Below, piece by piece: positions 35,701-48,800 of a DNA stretch of 64,000 bases (position 1 is its first letter; each line of letters starts with the position of its first letter). The stretch is taken from positions 62,001-126,000 of the forward strand of contig FJUW01000059.1 of NCBI GenBank assembly GCA_900074885.1, read 5' to 3'. Below the pieces are notes generated by a model. It was given only the letters and a program-made list of their open reading frames with translations, had not been told where the DNA came from and made no database searches. Source of the DNA: Rhynchosporium graminicola (lineage: Eukaryota; Ascomycota; Leotiomycetes; Helotiales; Ploettnerulaceae). A program made the position numbers and the translations under genes.

Positions 35701-37904
35701 ATATTATTCGCTTAAGAGAGATAAGTATTAATCTAGAGAAAACTAGAGCTATAAAAGAATAAGAGTCTCTAAAGAATATTAAGGATATATAATTATAGTT
35801 AGGTTTCGCTAACTTCTACTAATAGTTTATTAAAAACTATTCTAAGATTACTAAACTACTTACGAGCTTAATAAGGAAAGGCGTTCCTTTTATATAGACT
35901 AGCTAGTATAAGGAAGCCTTCTAGAGGATTAAGGAAGAATTTATAAAAGAATTAATCTTATATAGTTTTAATGAAAAGAAAGAAAGTATAATAGAAATAG
36001 ATATCTCTAATACTTATACTAGCGCAGTATACTTATAGCGAGATAATAAAGGATAGCTATACTTAGTCGCTTATTTCTTAGAGAAAATATCTCTAGCTAA
36101 ATAAAATTATAATATTTATAAGAAAGAACTTATAGAGATTATTAAAGCACTTAAATACTAGAAAATATACTTATAAGAAGCTAAGTTTCTAGTTATTATC
36201 TATACTAACTATATAAATCTCTAAACTTTTATAACTACTAAAGTCTTAGATAATTATTAATTAGCCTAATAGTCTAAGGAACTCGCCTCTTTCGACTTAG
36301 TTATTAAGTATATATAAGGAAAAGATAATACGCGAGCAGATACTCTAAGTAGATTACTAAGTTATAAGAATAATAAGATATATAATAAGACTACTTTACT
36401 TAAATAGCTAGATAATAAAGATATAATTACTAATATCCGAGAAGCTACTACGATTAAGTAAGAAATTGAGAGACCTTAGTATAATAACTTAAAGGAAGCT
36501 TAGAAGAAAGACAAACTATTACTAGATATAACTAAAGAACTTATTATAAGAAATATAATTAAAAATAATATTATACGAGTTAATAAGAAAATTTAGCTTT
36601 TACTAAGCCTAGTAAAAGTATATATTAAAGAATAATACGAGCTTCCCGCGTATAAATACTAAGGGATACGAAGAATATATCTGAGGATTTCAAGAAACTA
36701 CTAGTTAGAAGAACTCTACTATATAATTAAAGAAGTACTAGCTAACTATAATACTTATATTAGGAATAAGTCTTCCTAATATATACCTTATAAGCAGATA
36801 ATTATAATACTAATACTACTAATATCTTGGAAATTAATATTATAAGACTTTATAGAGCTATTACCGCTATCGAAGGACCTAGTTATAGGAGTTAGCTATA
36901 ATATAATACTTATTATTATAAAAAGACTTACTAAGTATATAATCTTAGTACTAGTCTTATTTACTCTTATAGCTAAATACTTAGTATAAGTATACCTTAA
37001 GGAGATAGTCTCTAAATATAGAGTACCTGAAGAAAGCATATTAGATTAAGATAAGTTATTTATATTAAAGTTCTAGAATAATTTAATAAGATTCCTAGGG
37101 ACTAAACGGAAACTATTAATAGCTTTCTATCTTTAGATTAATAGAAGAAATAACAGAATAAACTAAGTAGTTAAAGTATACTTATACTACTATATTAACT
37201 ATTAATAAAATAATTAGATAGAACTACTATTACTAGTAGAGTTTATATATAATAGCTCGACTATAGAAATAATAAAATTTATATTATTCTTCGCGAATTA
37301 TAATTATGAACCTATTGCTTAGAGAGAACTTAACTTAATAGTTAAAGATAATAATATAGCTCGTATCTAGGTCCGGAATATCTAGGACTTCTATAAGGAA
37401 CTCGTAGAAGAACTCTAGTTTATAATAAAGAAGAACGTACTATTATAATAAGAATCGTAATTAGAAGCTAACGCTATAGGAAGAGAATAAGGTTTACTTT
37501 CTATAGAAAAATATTAATATATAGAGACTAAGTAATAAGTTAGATTATAAGAAACTTAGACTTTTCAAAATTAAACATATTAAAGGACTTTTAAATTATA
37601 AACTCTAGCTACTAGCTATAATAAAGAAGATATTCCTAATATTCTATATATCCTTATTAGAAAAAGTATTACCGGGAGTACTACTAGCTCCGAAAATATA
37701 TACTAAACTAGTTAACTTACTCGTAGAATATAATATAAAGAAATTACTAGACTATTAATATAAATAAGATAGTATTAGATACTTAGTGAAATAGAAGAAC
37801 TACTTATATTCGGAAAATATATAAGAACCTAAAGCGAGCCTCTACTGCCTAGTATTACTAGCTAGTTTCTATCGACGAAACCTAGATCTACTTAGAAAGG
37901 ATTA

Positions 37905-38269
37905 GCCGAGTCGAAAAGTAATTCTACTATTAAGTCAGAAGGAAGCTCGAAGGGAAAGAAGGAAAGTAACCTTTCTATAATAGCTAACTTAATAGTAAGA
38001 AGAGGAAGCTAAGGAAGCTAGTCGGAGTATTTATCTAGATAAGGCTCAGGAGAAATAGAAGAACGCTTTACTTTCTTAAGCTACTAGAATTAATAAACCT
38101 CTTTTAAGAGAAGCTATATAACTAGATACCCCGAAGTATTATAGGATCTTTTTACTCGAATATACTTAGAATAATAAGTTAATTCCTTAAGATCTAGAAA
38201 ATAATTTCGATACTATTTCTAGTAGAAGGAATAAGTCTCTACTGGATAATTTGATTTTTTAATATATAC
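37905..38269 (+). pseudogene. Gypsy-1 pol C-terminal extension downstream of the chromodomain
   Basis: In the same frame as the chromodomain, about 120 codons remain that are interrupted only by TAA/TAG. They read as a charged, helix-forming segment (EEEAKEASRSIYLDKAQEK) followed by NKPLLREAIQLDTPKYYRIF-type sequence and a terminal LLDNLIF before a stop. It is absent from Gypsy-2 at the same place. No function can be assigned. Confidence 0.55.
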
Positions 38270-38408
38270 TATAAGTATAATATACTCTTTTATCTTCTTA
38301 TAATTAGAAGATAATATATTAAGGAAAGGAAGTTGAAATCTAACTAAATATTAACGTTTCTATCGGTATACTTAAGCGTAAGGATATGCTAAGATAAGAG
38401 AAGGATAA

Positions 38409-38916
38409 TATCACGAACCCGATAAGGTTCTTAGTACTAAAACTATCTTAGTATTAGAATACTAATAGTACTACTATATAATACGTACTAAATAGGTTCT
38501 AGGACTAAGGAGAGAGTTAGTACTATTAGAAGAATAGTACTAATATAGTTATAGTATAAGTCAGCGACTAGTACTATAAGCTTACTTATATTATAGTAAT
38601 AATAAATATTATAGTTATAAGTAATCTTAGATCACGTGATAGAGTCTTACTTAGTAGAAGTCTAAGATATAGAGTCGGACTCTATATTAAAAGACTCTTA
38701 GGTAGAGGACTCCCTCTAGAAGAAGAGGACTCTATATAAGACTAGCACTTCTGCTATTAGATAGGAGCTTCGTGCTTAAATTAATATAGTAATTAATACC
38801 TACTTATAATATCTTAATTCTAATTAAGAACCGAACTTCTTATTTACTTTACTTTATAGCTAATACTAACCGACGAGCCTGTACACCGCGTACCAGTCAG
38901 AACTAGGAACGTTATA
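38409..38916 (+). repeat. Gypsy-1 3' LTR
   Basis: 508 bp, TATCACGAACCCGATAAGG...GGAACGTTATA. The initial TG has become TA, and a small AT-rich insertion near 38600 makes it longer than the 5' copy. A purine-rich tract (AAGATAAGAGAAGGATAA) precedes it. Confidence 0.85.
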
Positions 38917-39610
38917 TTAAAATATACCCGATTTACTTCCTATAGATACTAAATCGATATCTTAGGATTATCTAAAGGATCCGGAAGACCCGGAATCGGA
39001 ACTTATTACTACGACTACGCTAGAGCTATATAAACGTAAGAAGATAAGTAGCTCTACGTCCTTAAACTTGGCAGATAGCTATAAGCTTAAGAGAGGAGAG
39101 AACTATATAAAATAAAGAGATAAAGTACTAAATATTACTAAAACTAATAGAATTAGTAAGTTTCTTAATATTAAGTCGCGTAACTATATGCCTAAAGAGG
39201 TAGACGAATAGGATAATGATATCGATAATAAAGCACTTAAGAAGTAGTAAGATTAGGAGTTTAGAGAGAGTTAAATAAAGCTAGTAATCACGCTAAATTA
39301 TAAGGCCGGACCTCTCGCGTATATAACTAGTAAAACTACCACATTAGATATATGAGAGGCCTTATAGGCGCAGTACGAAGGAGGAGGTAACGTGCTTATA
39401 TATAACGCTATATAAGACTATATTAAGCTCTATTATAACGATTTCAACTCTCTAGAGAAGTTTATAGTCGCTTTTAAGCTCTTAATAGTTAAATTAGAGT
39501 CTTTGAAGATAGCTCTACTTCCGGTATAGTATCTAATTATATTTATTACCGCAGTATCTAAGAAGTAGCTAATATAAGCTGAAAGATAGCGCTCTCTCTT
39601 AAGAGTTACT

Positions 39611-40106
39611 TATCACGAACCAGCATAGTTCTTAGCACTAAAACCGTCCTAGCACTAGAATACTAATAGTACTACCTAGTAGTAAGTACCAGACGGGTTT
39701 TAGTACTAGAAAAGAGTTAGTACTATTAGAGGAAAAGCACTAATATAGTTATAATATAAACTAGCGAGTAGTACTATATATCTACTTATATTAAAGTAAT
39801 AATAGTATTATAGCTATAAGTAATCTAGGATCACGTAATATACTAGACTACTAGATAGATCGCGAGAGCTTACGCGCTCTGCAAGATAGTCTTATATAGC
39901 TAGTATAAGGGAACGAAGATTCTATATAAGACTAGCACTTCTGCTATTAGATAAGAGCTTCGTGCTTAAATTCATATAGTAATTAATACATGCTTATAAA
40001 ATCTTAATTCTAATTAAGAACCGAACTTCTTATTTACTTTACTTTATAGCTAATACTAACTAATAAGCTTATATACTACGTACTAGTCAGAACTAGGAAT
40101 ATTACA
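39611..40106 (+). repeat. Gypsy-2 5' LTR
   Basis: 496 bp, TATCACGAACCAGC...GGAATATTACA. It keeps the terminal CA lost in the other copies. The 3' LTR is also 496 bp after removing Gypsy-3. Confidence 0.85.
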
Positions 40107-40291
40107 CTTTAAGCACCTTACTTAAAGTATTATTAGTAAGAACGAAATAGCTACTAAAGAAGGATCTATCGTAAGAGAAAGCTCTTAGACTAGTAAGCTA
40201 GATAAGGTTAATAAGGTCGATAAGAGTATACTACTTCGTATAAACTTACCTGATACCTATTATAGGAACTATAATAAACTAGGATAGTTTA

Positions 40292-40477
40292 TGTTGCGAG
40301 GATATGGGTCTTGGCATGGATCAGGTGACTGTAGTCACGTGCATAGTCCGTGCAGATATTCCTAGATAATATCTTCTGTCGACTTTCCATAGTAATTAGT
40401 ACTATAATGCAACTAATATTATTCACACGATTACTACCTCTATACCTTACTCTGAAGATCAACGTAACTATGCGATA
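40292..40477 (+). repeat. Copia-2 5' LTR
   Basis: 186 bp, TGTTGCGAGG...ATGCGATA, followed at once by the primer-binding site. Confidence 0.9.
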
Positions 40478-40491
40478 GGTTATGAGCCCCG
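40478..40491 (+). other. Copia-2 primer-binding site (initiator tRNA-Met anticodon arm)
   Basis: GGTTATGAGCCC is identical to the Copia-1 site over 12 nt and complementary to the initiator tRNA-Met anticodon stem-loop. Confidence 0.75.
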
Positions 40492-40629
40492 ATAGCTAGA
40501 AGTAGAGTAGTACTTAAAGAAGTAGTAGTACTATGATTCTTAATAGTAAGCGTCGAACTGTTTCTTAGTACTAAGGGTAGAGATTCAAGTTACGAGCTTC
40601 CGATTAAGGTATAGTATACGCGAATAGTC

Positions 40630-43600
40630 AGTTAAACTAGCGCGTCTTTCTATAGCAAATATAATCGCGCAGAGTGCTAATAGAGAGAGTTCTTTAGCTG
40701 TCGTACCTACGCTACCCTTATTAGAAGAAGTCGAAGAAGTATACTCCGATAACTCCAGCTCTATTGAAGAGATACTATAAATAAGCCGTATAGTACTCAA
40801 TACTCGTACTCGTACAGCAGTCAAAGTCGACGATTCCGAAATTATCGCATCTCGAGGTGCAGAGTCTTCCGCGCTAGCGCCGGAACCCACCCAAGTCCCC
40901 AGGACTTAAAATATACCCGATTTACCCCCTGCAGACGCTAATTCGACGTCCCAGGACTATCCAGAGGAGGATCCGGAAGACCCGGAATCGGAACTTATCA
41001 CTGCGACTACGCTAGAAGAGCCGTATAAACGCAAGAAGATAAGTAGCTCTACGTCTTTGAACTTGGCAGATAGCTATAAGCTCAAGGGAGGAGAGAACTA
41101 CACGGAATAAAGAGATAAGGTACTAAATATTACTAAAATTAATAGAATCAGTAAGTTTCTTAATATTAAATCTCGTAACCACGTGCCTAAAGAGGTAGAC
41201 GAATAGGACGACGAGGTTGACGATAAAGCACTTAAGAAGTAGTAAGATTAGGAGTCTGGAGAGAGTCAAATAAAGCTAGTAATCACGTTGAATTATAAGG
41301 CCGGACCTCTTACGTATATAACTAGTAAAACTACCGTATTAGATATATAGGAGGCCTTATAGGCGCAGTACGAAGGAGGTAGTAATATACTAGTATATAA
41401 CGCTATATAAGATTACGTCAAGCTCTAGTATAACGATTTCAACTCCCTAGAGAAGTTTATTATCGCTTTTAAGCTCTCGATTGTCAAATTAGAGACTTTA
41501 ATAATAGCTCTACCTCCGGTATAGTATCTAATTATATTTATTACCGCAGTTTCAGAGAAGTGGCTTATATAGGCTGAAAGATAACGTTCTCTCTTAAGAG
41601 TTTCTTCTAGTAATAACCTAGATACGATTAAGAAAGCTAAATTAGGAGTGACTTTAGTTAGTTTAATCGAAGATATTACTAACGAGGTAAGAGCGAGTAA
41701 CTCTACCGGAAAGATAGCAGGTTAAGCTCTATATAGTAATAAGTCTATACCTAAGAAAGGAAGCGGCGGAAGAGCTACTAAGCTAGCTAGTAAGGATACT
41801 AGGCCGACTTATAAGCACTATAAACAGACGTCGCTAAAGTATACTCTAGAGAACTATTTTATTATTAATAAGCAGAAGAAGAAGGAGTTTAAGGAGAAAT
41901 CTAGAAAAAAGTAGATCCCGCATACCGAATAGCTAAAGAAGAAGGAGGGAGAGAGTAAGACTAATAAGACTAATAAGAAGAAGACTAGTAGTAGAAAGAA
42001 GAAGGATAACGATTCCGACGATAGTAGTATCTTCGGCGCAGCCCTTTTACTGTGTTTCCCTACTATTATAGCTTCTATAGCTATATTCTCTTACCATAAT
42101 AAGTCACGATAGCTCTTCGACACCGGCGCTATAGAGTATATATCTAACGACCTTTCCAAATTTACCTTATATACGCTAAAAGATAACTTACCCTATATAC
42201 TTACTGTTAATAAGCCGTTACGCCCTACCGGGATTAGAAGTTATATAATTAAGGCGATAAAGACCGATAGTATAGTACGCATATTAGAGTACTATAATAC
42301 ACTATATATCCCGTAGTCTCTAGTCTACCTATACTCCGGTTCTAAATTAAACAAATTAGGAGGTTATTTACGCAGTTCTATTCTCTATATATCTAAGGAG
42401 AAGGAGATCTATATAATTAATAAGAATCTATTTATTATTAAAGAAGAGACGACCTCCGGCGCAAGGTACGCTAGCCTTCCGGGTTTAAGCTTACCTATAG
42501 CAGTAGAGCAAGCTACAGTCGATATAGAGCTTTAGCATAGACGTATATATCACGCTAGCTTTAACGTAGTACGACGCACTTAATCCATAGTTACTAGTAT
42601 AAAGTTTATAGAGCTTAAGACTAGTAGAACTCGCCTTTACGTACTATATGAGAAAGGCCGACCTATTCGGAAGGTTAATAAGGTATCAGCACGTGCACGA
42701 CCTACTAGATCGATAGATGAAATCCATATAGATATAGTATACCTTAAACCTAAGGGTCTGAATAGTCACTCTTACGCCTCTATCTTCTCATACGCCTATT
42801 CGACTGGAAAGTAGGCCTTTACTTACGCTAAGAAGTCGGATATATACCTAGCTAATTAAAAGCTAATCAAGTTAGCCGAAATATAGTATTACCGCAAAAT
42901 TAAGGTGTAGAGATATAACAGGAGTAAGGAGTACTCTCCCTCTCAGATAAAGGAGCTTACCGATTACCTTAGAATACTACTAGAGGAGTCTACTTCGTAT
43001 ACTCCAGAGTAAGATGGAAGAGCTGAACGCTCTATACGTACGATTATCGAGAAGGTACGTACAGTTATAGTAGATCAGAATATACCTAACTATATATAGC
43101 CGGAAATTCTACTTGCCTATATATATATCGCTAACCTTACCTCTACTTCAAGAGTAGAAAGGAAGACTCCTTTTAAGTGCTTCTAGGACGATATTAAGCT
43201 AAGGGTGAACTATACTCCCTCTATTAAGTATCTCCGTATATTAGGATATCCTATCTTTATACTAATTAATAAGGAGAAGAGAGTCTAGAGCTATAAAGTA
43301 GCTCCTAGAGCTAAAAAGGGTATTCTAGTAAGATTTAAAGGTCATAATATCTATAGATACCTAGTTAATAGAAAGGTAGTTCGTACCTCTTATCTACGAT
43401 TTGATAAAGATAGTTTAGTCATAGAACCTCACGAAGAAGACGCTATAATAGTACCTTAAACTAGAGGTAAATCTATCGATAATTTAAGCTAAAATCAGGA
43501 CGCCGAAGTTACCGATAACGCCGAAGTTACTGGTACTACTCCTAATACAAGTATCATAAGCCAAGACGAGGATTCCGAAGTCGAAATCGACAGTACAGAA

Positions 43601-45466
43601 GATACCGAGTCTATAGTTATAGACGAAGTTCTAGCACCAGAAGTCGATATCCCGGAGCAAGTTACTATATAAAAGAAGCGTAATAGGCCTCCTAGATCTA
43701 AGAACCATATGCCGGAGTATATTCCTAGGGCTACACGATCTGGCTGTAATAATCCGTCGCCTAAGGCAATACCGGAGCCAAATAATAGCTACTCCCATGC
43801 TATCTCTCCATTAGAAGAAGAGATAGAGAGTACTAGTTAATATCGACTCGCTTTTTATATAGCTTAAGAAGAGTCTCTATTCTTAGATAATCCGACTACT
43901 TTAGATCAAGCTATAAAGAGAGCTAATTAGCTAGAATAGAAAAAGGCTATAATTAAGGAGTATCGATCTCTTAAAGAGAAGTCGACTTAAAAGACTATAA
44001 GTCGCTCTAATATGCTAAAAGGGTATAGAGTACTAGGTTCTCGTCTAGTTTTTAAGACTAAGAGAGATATAGATAGCAAAATCGATAAATATAAGGTCAG
44101 ATTTATAGTCTAAGGTCATATATAACGATTTAGTCATGATTACGATTAGACGTATACCGGAGTCTATAAATCTTCTACTTAGAAGATAAGCTTAGCAGTT
44201 ATAGCGGAGTACGACTTAGAAGTCGAATAGTTTAATATAGTAATAGTATTCTTATATAGTAAAGCTGATACCTAGATATACGTTAAATTACCGCTATTTT
44301 ATAGATAATTTAGGCGTAGACTTATAGATAATAAATGTATACTCTTACTAAAGGCTCTGTATAGTCTGAAGTAGTCTCCACGTCTCTAGTAAGAGACCTT
44401 ACGCAAGGAGTTCGGTATTATCGACTTTATACCTTTATAAACCGATAATTACGTATATATTAACCGAGAAACTAGAATAATTATCGTTACTTACGTCGAC
44501 GATTTTCTAGTTATCTTAAAAGCTAGAATAGCTCTTAAAGAGCTTAAGAAGAAGATTCTTACTATATTCGATATTCTACTAGCTAGACTAGCTAAATACT
44601 TCCTTAGCGTTAGAATTATACGTGATAGAGAGAAGAAGACGATTTCTCTTTACTAAGATACGTATATCGATAAGATATTAGATCGATTTAGAATAACTAA
44701 CTATAAGAGCGCTAATACGCCCTTTACTACTAGTTCAGAGGTTTCTATAGTTAAATTCAAGGGAGTAGCTACTCTATAAGAAATCAAGCTATATCAATAG
44801 CTTTGCGGTAGTTTATAGTACCTAGCTTATACTCGCTAGGATATACTATACTACTGCTCTATACTATTATAATTTCTGATAAATCCATTACCTTAATACC
44901 TTGCGAGCGCCAAGAGAGTACTTACGTACCTATAAGGTACGAAGTACTACGCTACGACTTACGGAGGAGACGTTACTGATAGAGAGAAGATGAAATTAAG
45001 AGGTTTCTGCGACTCTAATTAAGCTAATAACCGAATTAATAGAGTATTATATACCGGAGTCTGTTTCTTCCTTATAGGAGGTGTTTTCTCAGCTATTTCA
45101 AAGCGATAGACTATTATAGCTCTTACCTCTACGGAAGCAGAGTATATAGCTATATGCGCCTTTGCTAGAGAAGCTTCATGGATACGCTAAGTACTAAAGG
45201 AGCTAGGCTATAATAAGTCAGACTCTAGGAGTATAGAGATATAGTGCGATAATCAGGGAGCTTTATCTCTATCAGAGAACCCTAAATTACACTAACGTAC
45301 TAAGCATATCGATATCAAATTTCATTACCTTCGCTAGGAGGTCGCTAGAGGTCATTTAGACCCTTAGTAAGAGAACGCGGCAGACGGTTTTACTAAACCA
45401 CTTAGTCCATAAGACCTCAAGGCCTTTATGGCAATGCTGAATATAACTGTTTTATACCTAGAATAA
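40630..45466 (+). pseudogene. Copia-2 gag-pol polyprotein relic
   Basis: One continuous frame carries, in order, an acidic N-terminal gag region, the gag core, a Lys-rich linker near 41.9 kb, aspartic protease, integrase, reverse transcriptase and RNase H (ending MLNITVLYLE before TAA at 45464). Most Gln and some Trp codons read TAA/TAG. The order PR-INT-RT-RH is diagnostic of Copia. The exact start codon is not identifiable. Confidence 0.85.
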
Positions 45467-45667
45467 GGGGTATAGATATTAATTAGAAAGCTAATATGTC
45501 TTGAAGGAATTACGGAACCTATAGTTTATCCAGATTCACGTGATATCGAGGCATAGTGCTAGTCTCTAGGGGTGTCACTATACGTACGCATACGATAGTA
45601 TAATCGACTAATTATAGGAAATTAGATCACTCGTACTTATAGAAGTTACTGACTTTATAGTATCTCT

Positions 45668-45678
45668 ACAGAGGGGTG
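45668..45678 (+). other. Copia-2 polypurine tract
   Basis: ACAGAGGGGTG directly before the 3' LTR, the expected plus-strand primer position. Confidence 0.7.
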
Positions 45679-45864
45679 TGTTGCGAGGATATGGGTCTTA
45701 GCATGGATCAGGTGACTATAGTCACGTGTATAGTCCGTGCAGATATTCCTAGATAATATCTTCTGTCGACTTTCTATAGTAATTAGTACTGTAATGTAAC
45801 TAATATCATTCATACGATTACTACCTCTATGCCTTACTCTGAAGATTAACGTAACCATGCGATA
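45679..45864 (+). repeat. Copia-2 3' LTR
   Basis: 186 bp, TGTTGCGAGGATATGGG...CCATGCGATA. It differs from the 5' LTR mainly by transitions. Confidence 0.9.
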
Positions 45865-48800
45865 GTTTATCCTCTAGTACTAGATATACCTCGCCTTTAA
45901 TAGAGACAAGTTCGAAGTAGACTTCCTTAAAGTCCTATAGATCGCCTTATTCCTCTGTAATACTATAGCTCACTAGATTAAGCTAGCTCTAAGTAACTAC
46001 TTAGTTAATTGACACTTATCTAAGGCTTATTCTACTACTATAACTAAAAAAGCCGAGTTATCTTTCGAACCCCTATAAGCTTTACTAATACTATTAAAGG
46101 AGTCTTCGGAGACCCTAATAAGAAGGAATAAGAAAAAAAGTACCTGCTCGGAATTCGATAATAAGGATCTATCTATAAATATACTACTAAGTTCTATTAA
46201 TATTCTATATAGTTAGACTAGATAGATAGTAGATTAAGAGCCTAATACTATCGAGGCCTTAAGGACTATATTAAGGATAAGCTCTCTAGGGCTAGTAAAC
46301 TAAGTAACTTAGAAGACTTAATTAGATTATCTATTACTATTAATAAACGAATCTAGGAATAAGCGAAAGAAAAAGGAAGATACTTTATACTTACTTATCT
46401 CCGGAAGCTCTAATTTCTATAATAATATAGTAAGTAATAAGGGAATTTCTAGCCTTACTCGAGTAATAAATATAACTATTATAATCTAATAGAATTAAAT
46501 AGAGTAAAGAGAAGATCTAAAGGCTAAGCTAAGAAAGATAAACGTTAAGAGAAAAGTCTTTATTATATATATAATAAGATAAGATACCTTATATATAACT
46601 ATTCTTAGAAGAAGAAATAGGAAAAGAAACTCTAGAATAAACCTAAGAGAGAATTCGGACTAGCGAAAAGAAAGCTAGACTACTAAGAAGCTTCTAGCGT
46701 AGAATAGAGTTCGCAGGACTTTATAACTTATAAATCTAATAAAGGATTCGAAGAAAACTTAGTTAAACTTCTAGACGAAAACTAAGAAAGCTAAAGTATT
46801 ATAAATAAAAGAAACTATTTATATAATAACCTTCTATATAATAACGAAAACTAGACTCTTCGAAATTATAATAATAGAAGAAGAATATAAGTTTATAATA
46901 AAACTAAGTCTGATTTTATAAAGTATTATCGAACCTATAATATACTTAACTTAAGTATAGACTATATTATTACTTACTGCGATACTACTACTATTATATT
47001 CTAAGTTAATACTAGGGATATCGAGGAATAACTAGATCGTTATATAACTAACCTCGAAGGAGAACTTAAACTAAAAGAGTTTAAATAACTAGATTAGTTT
47101 CTTCGGATAAAAGATACTTAAGCTATTACTAAGGAAATAGAAGAAGAACGTTATTAGTAGAGAAAATAATATCTATTAGAACTAGCTACTTATTAAAGAA
47201 TAATACTAGATCTGATTTAAGAGTAAGTTAATCTCTATTACTATATACTTTATACTCTAATTACTTACGAACCTAGCCTTAGGACCTAGTTAAACGAAAT
47301 AATAAGGAGAATTATTAAAGAAGCATATGATTACTCTATAATAAAACTACTATACCTAGAGCTTATTACTACTAGAGAGTTCGATCAGTTAATCTTATTA
47401 GTTATAATAGATAATATTAAGATAAAAGCACTTATCGATTCAGGAGCTATAAGATACTTTATAAACCCGGCCTTTATCGAGAAATAGAATATTCCTATTA
47501 TTATTAACTCGAAACTATATCGCTTTATCTTATTAGATAGAAAAAGCGCCGGATTAGATAGATAAGTCCGCAGAAAGATAAGAGGAATAAAGATAATTAT
47601 TAATAGATATAAAGAAACGCTTTACTTCGATATCGTACCTACTAAACGATATAATATCGTATTAGAAACGTTATAGCTATATAACTATAATCCTAGCGTA
47701 AACTAGATAACTAAGAGAGTTATATTTAGTAACTATAAATATAAGTATAGTTAACTAGCTAGTAAATAAGAAGCTAGCGCCGCTTTCTTAATAATAACGC
47801 TGATAGACTCTAGCTAGTTAAGTTAGGTTCTTAGTTAGATAGAACTTAAGAATTATCTTAGCTAGATAGATAATATTCGAGAATAGCTACTCGAACTATA
47901 TAAGAAGTTCTCGAAATTATTCGAGGATCCGCAGAATATAAGAGCTCTACTTAAGTATAAACCCTAAGATTATAAGATAAACTTTAAAGATAGATTTATA
48001 CTTATTATAAAGAAACTTCGCTATTATAATTATAATACTATAAGAACGCTTAGAGAGTATTAGGAGTTAAGTATAAAGAAAAGATAGATTCGGAAATCTA
48101 AGTTACTATACGCTATTAATATACTAGTAATTAAGAAGGCAGGAGATCCTAAGGGAAGATTATATAGAGACTATTAGATAATTAATAATAGAACTATAAG
48201 AGATATATATCCTTTACTAAACGCGTAGTACCTGCAGAATAAGCTAGCTAGAGTAAAGATATATATTAAGTTAGACTAATATAATATATTTAATTTAATC
48301 CGAATTAAAGAGAGATATAAGTAGAAGACTACTTTCGTATTACCCTTAAGGCTATAGGAATATATAATAATACTATTCGGCTTAACTAATACTCTAGCTA
48401 TATATTAAAGATAGAATAATAATATTCTTAAGGACTTTATTAGGAAATTCGCTATATATTATCTAGATAATATCCTAGTATACTTAGAGACTATCGAGGT
48501 ATACTAGAGCTACGTTACCTAAATTATAAAAGTACTATATAAAGTAGATTCTAGACTAAAAATATCGATATATAAATTCTCAGTTAAGTAAGTTACTTTT
48601 CTAAGGTATATTATTCGCTCGGGAGAGATAAGTATTAATCTGGAGAAAATTAGAGCTATAAAGAAATAAGAATTACTAAAGAATATTAAAGATATATAAT
48701 TATAATTAAGTTTCGCTAATTCTTACTAATAGTTTATTAGAAACTATTCTAAGATTACTAAACTACTTACGAGCTTAATAAGAAAGAGTATTCCTTTTAC

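Larger units (their letters stand above)
32296..38916 (+). mobile_element. Gypsy-1: Ty3/Gypsy chromovirus-type retrotransposon inserted in Copia-1, RIP-inactivated
   Basis: 6.6 kb with LTRs at both ends. In order: gag (about 32.9-33.9 kb) ending in a zinc knuckle near 33650 whose cysteines have become Tyr; protease (34530-34541, where the catalytic DSGA has become NLRA); RT with YLDN at 35553-35564; RNase H; integrase (about 36.6-37.2 kb); and a chromodomain (about 37725-37890, YLVK then SEN). Protease, RT and integrase share one frame, and the chromodomain is one frame over. Stops are almost all TAG/TAA at Gln or Trp positions. After the chromodomain the frame continues as a Lys/Glu/Gln-rich extension to 38269. 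It sits in Copia-1 between matching 5-bp duplications. Confidence 0.9.
40292..45864 (+). mobile_element. Copia-2: complete Ty1/Copia retrotransposon inserted in Gypsy-2
   Basis: 5,573 bp with identical-length LTRs and the 5-bp duplication GTTTA (40287-40291 and 45865-45869). It is the best preserved element. Motifs for gag (SLNLADSYKLKGGENYTE at about 41054), protease (LFDTGA, DTGA at 42119-42130), GAG-pre-integrase (HRRIYHASFN at 42536), RT (TYVDDFLVI, YVDD at 44492-44503) and RNase H (STEAEYIA at 45128-45151) all fall in the same reading frame. They define one gag-pol frame from about 40.6 to 45.47 kb, broken only by in-frame TAA/TAG with no visible indel. Transition mutations characteristic of RIP are present but milder than in Copia-1. 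Confidence 0.92.

Noticed and set aside
40585..40890. 101-codon minus-strand frame in Copia-2
   Set aside because: Opposite strand of the gag N-terminus. The plus frame is continuous with the rest of gag-pol.
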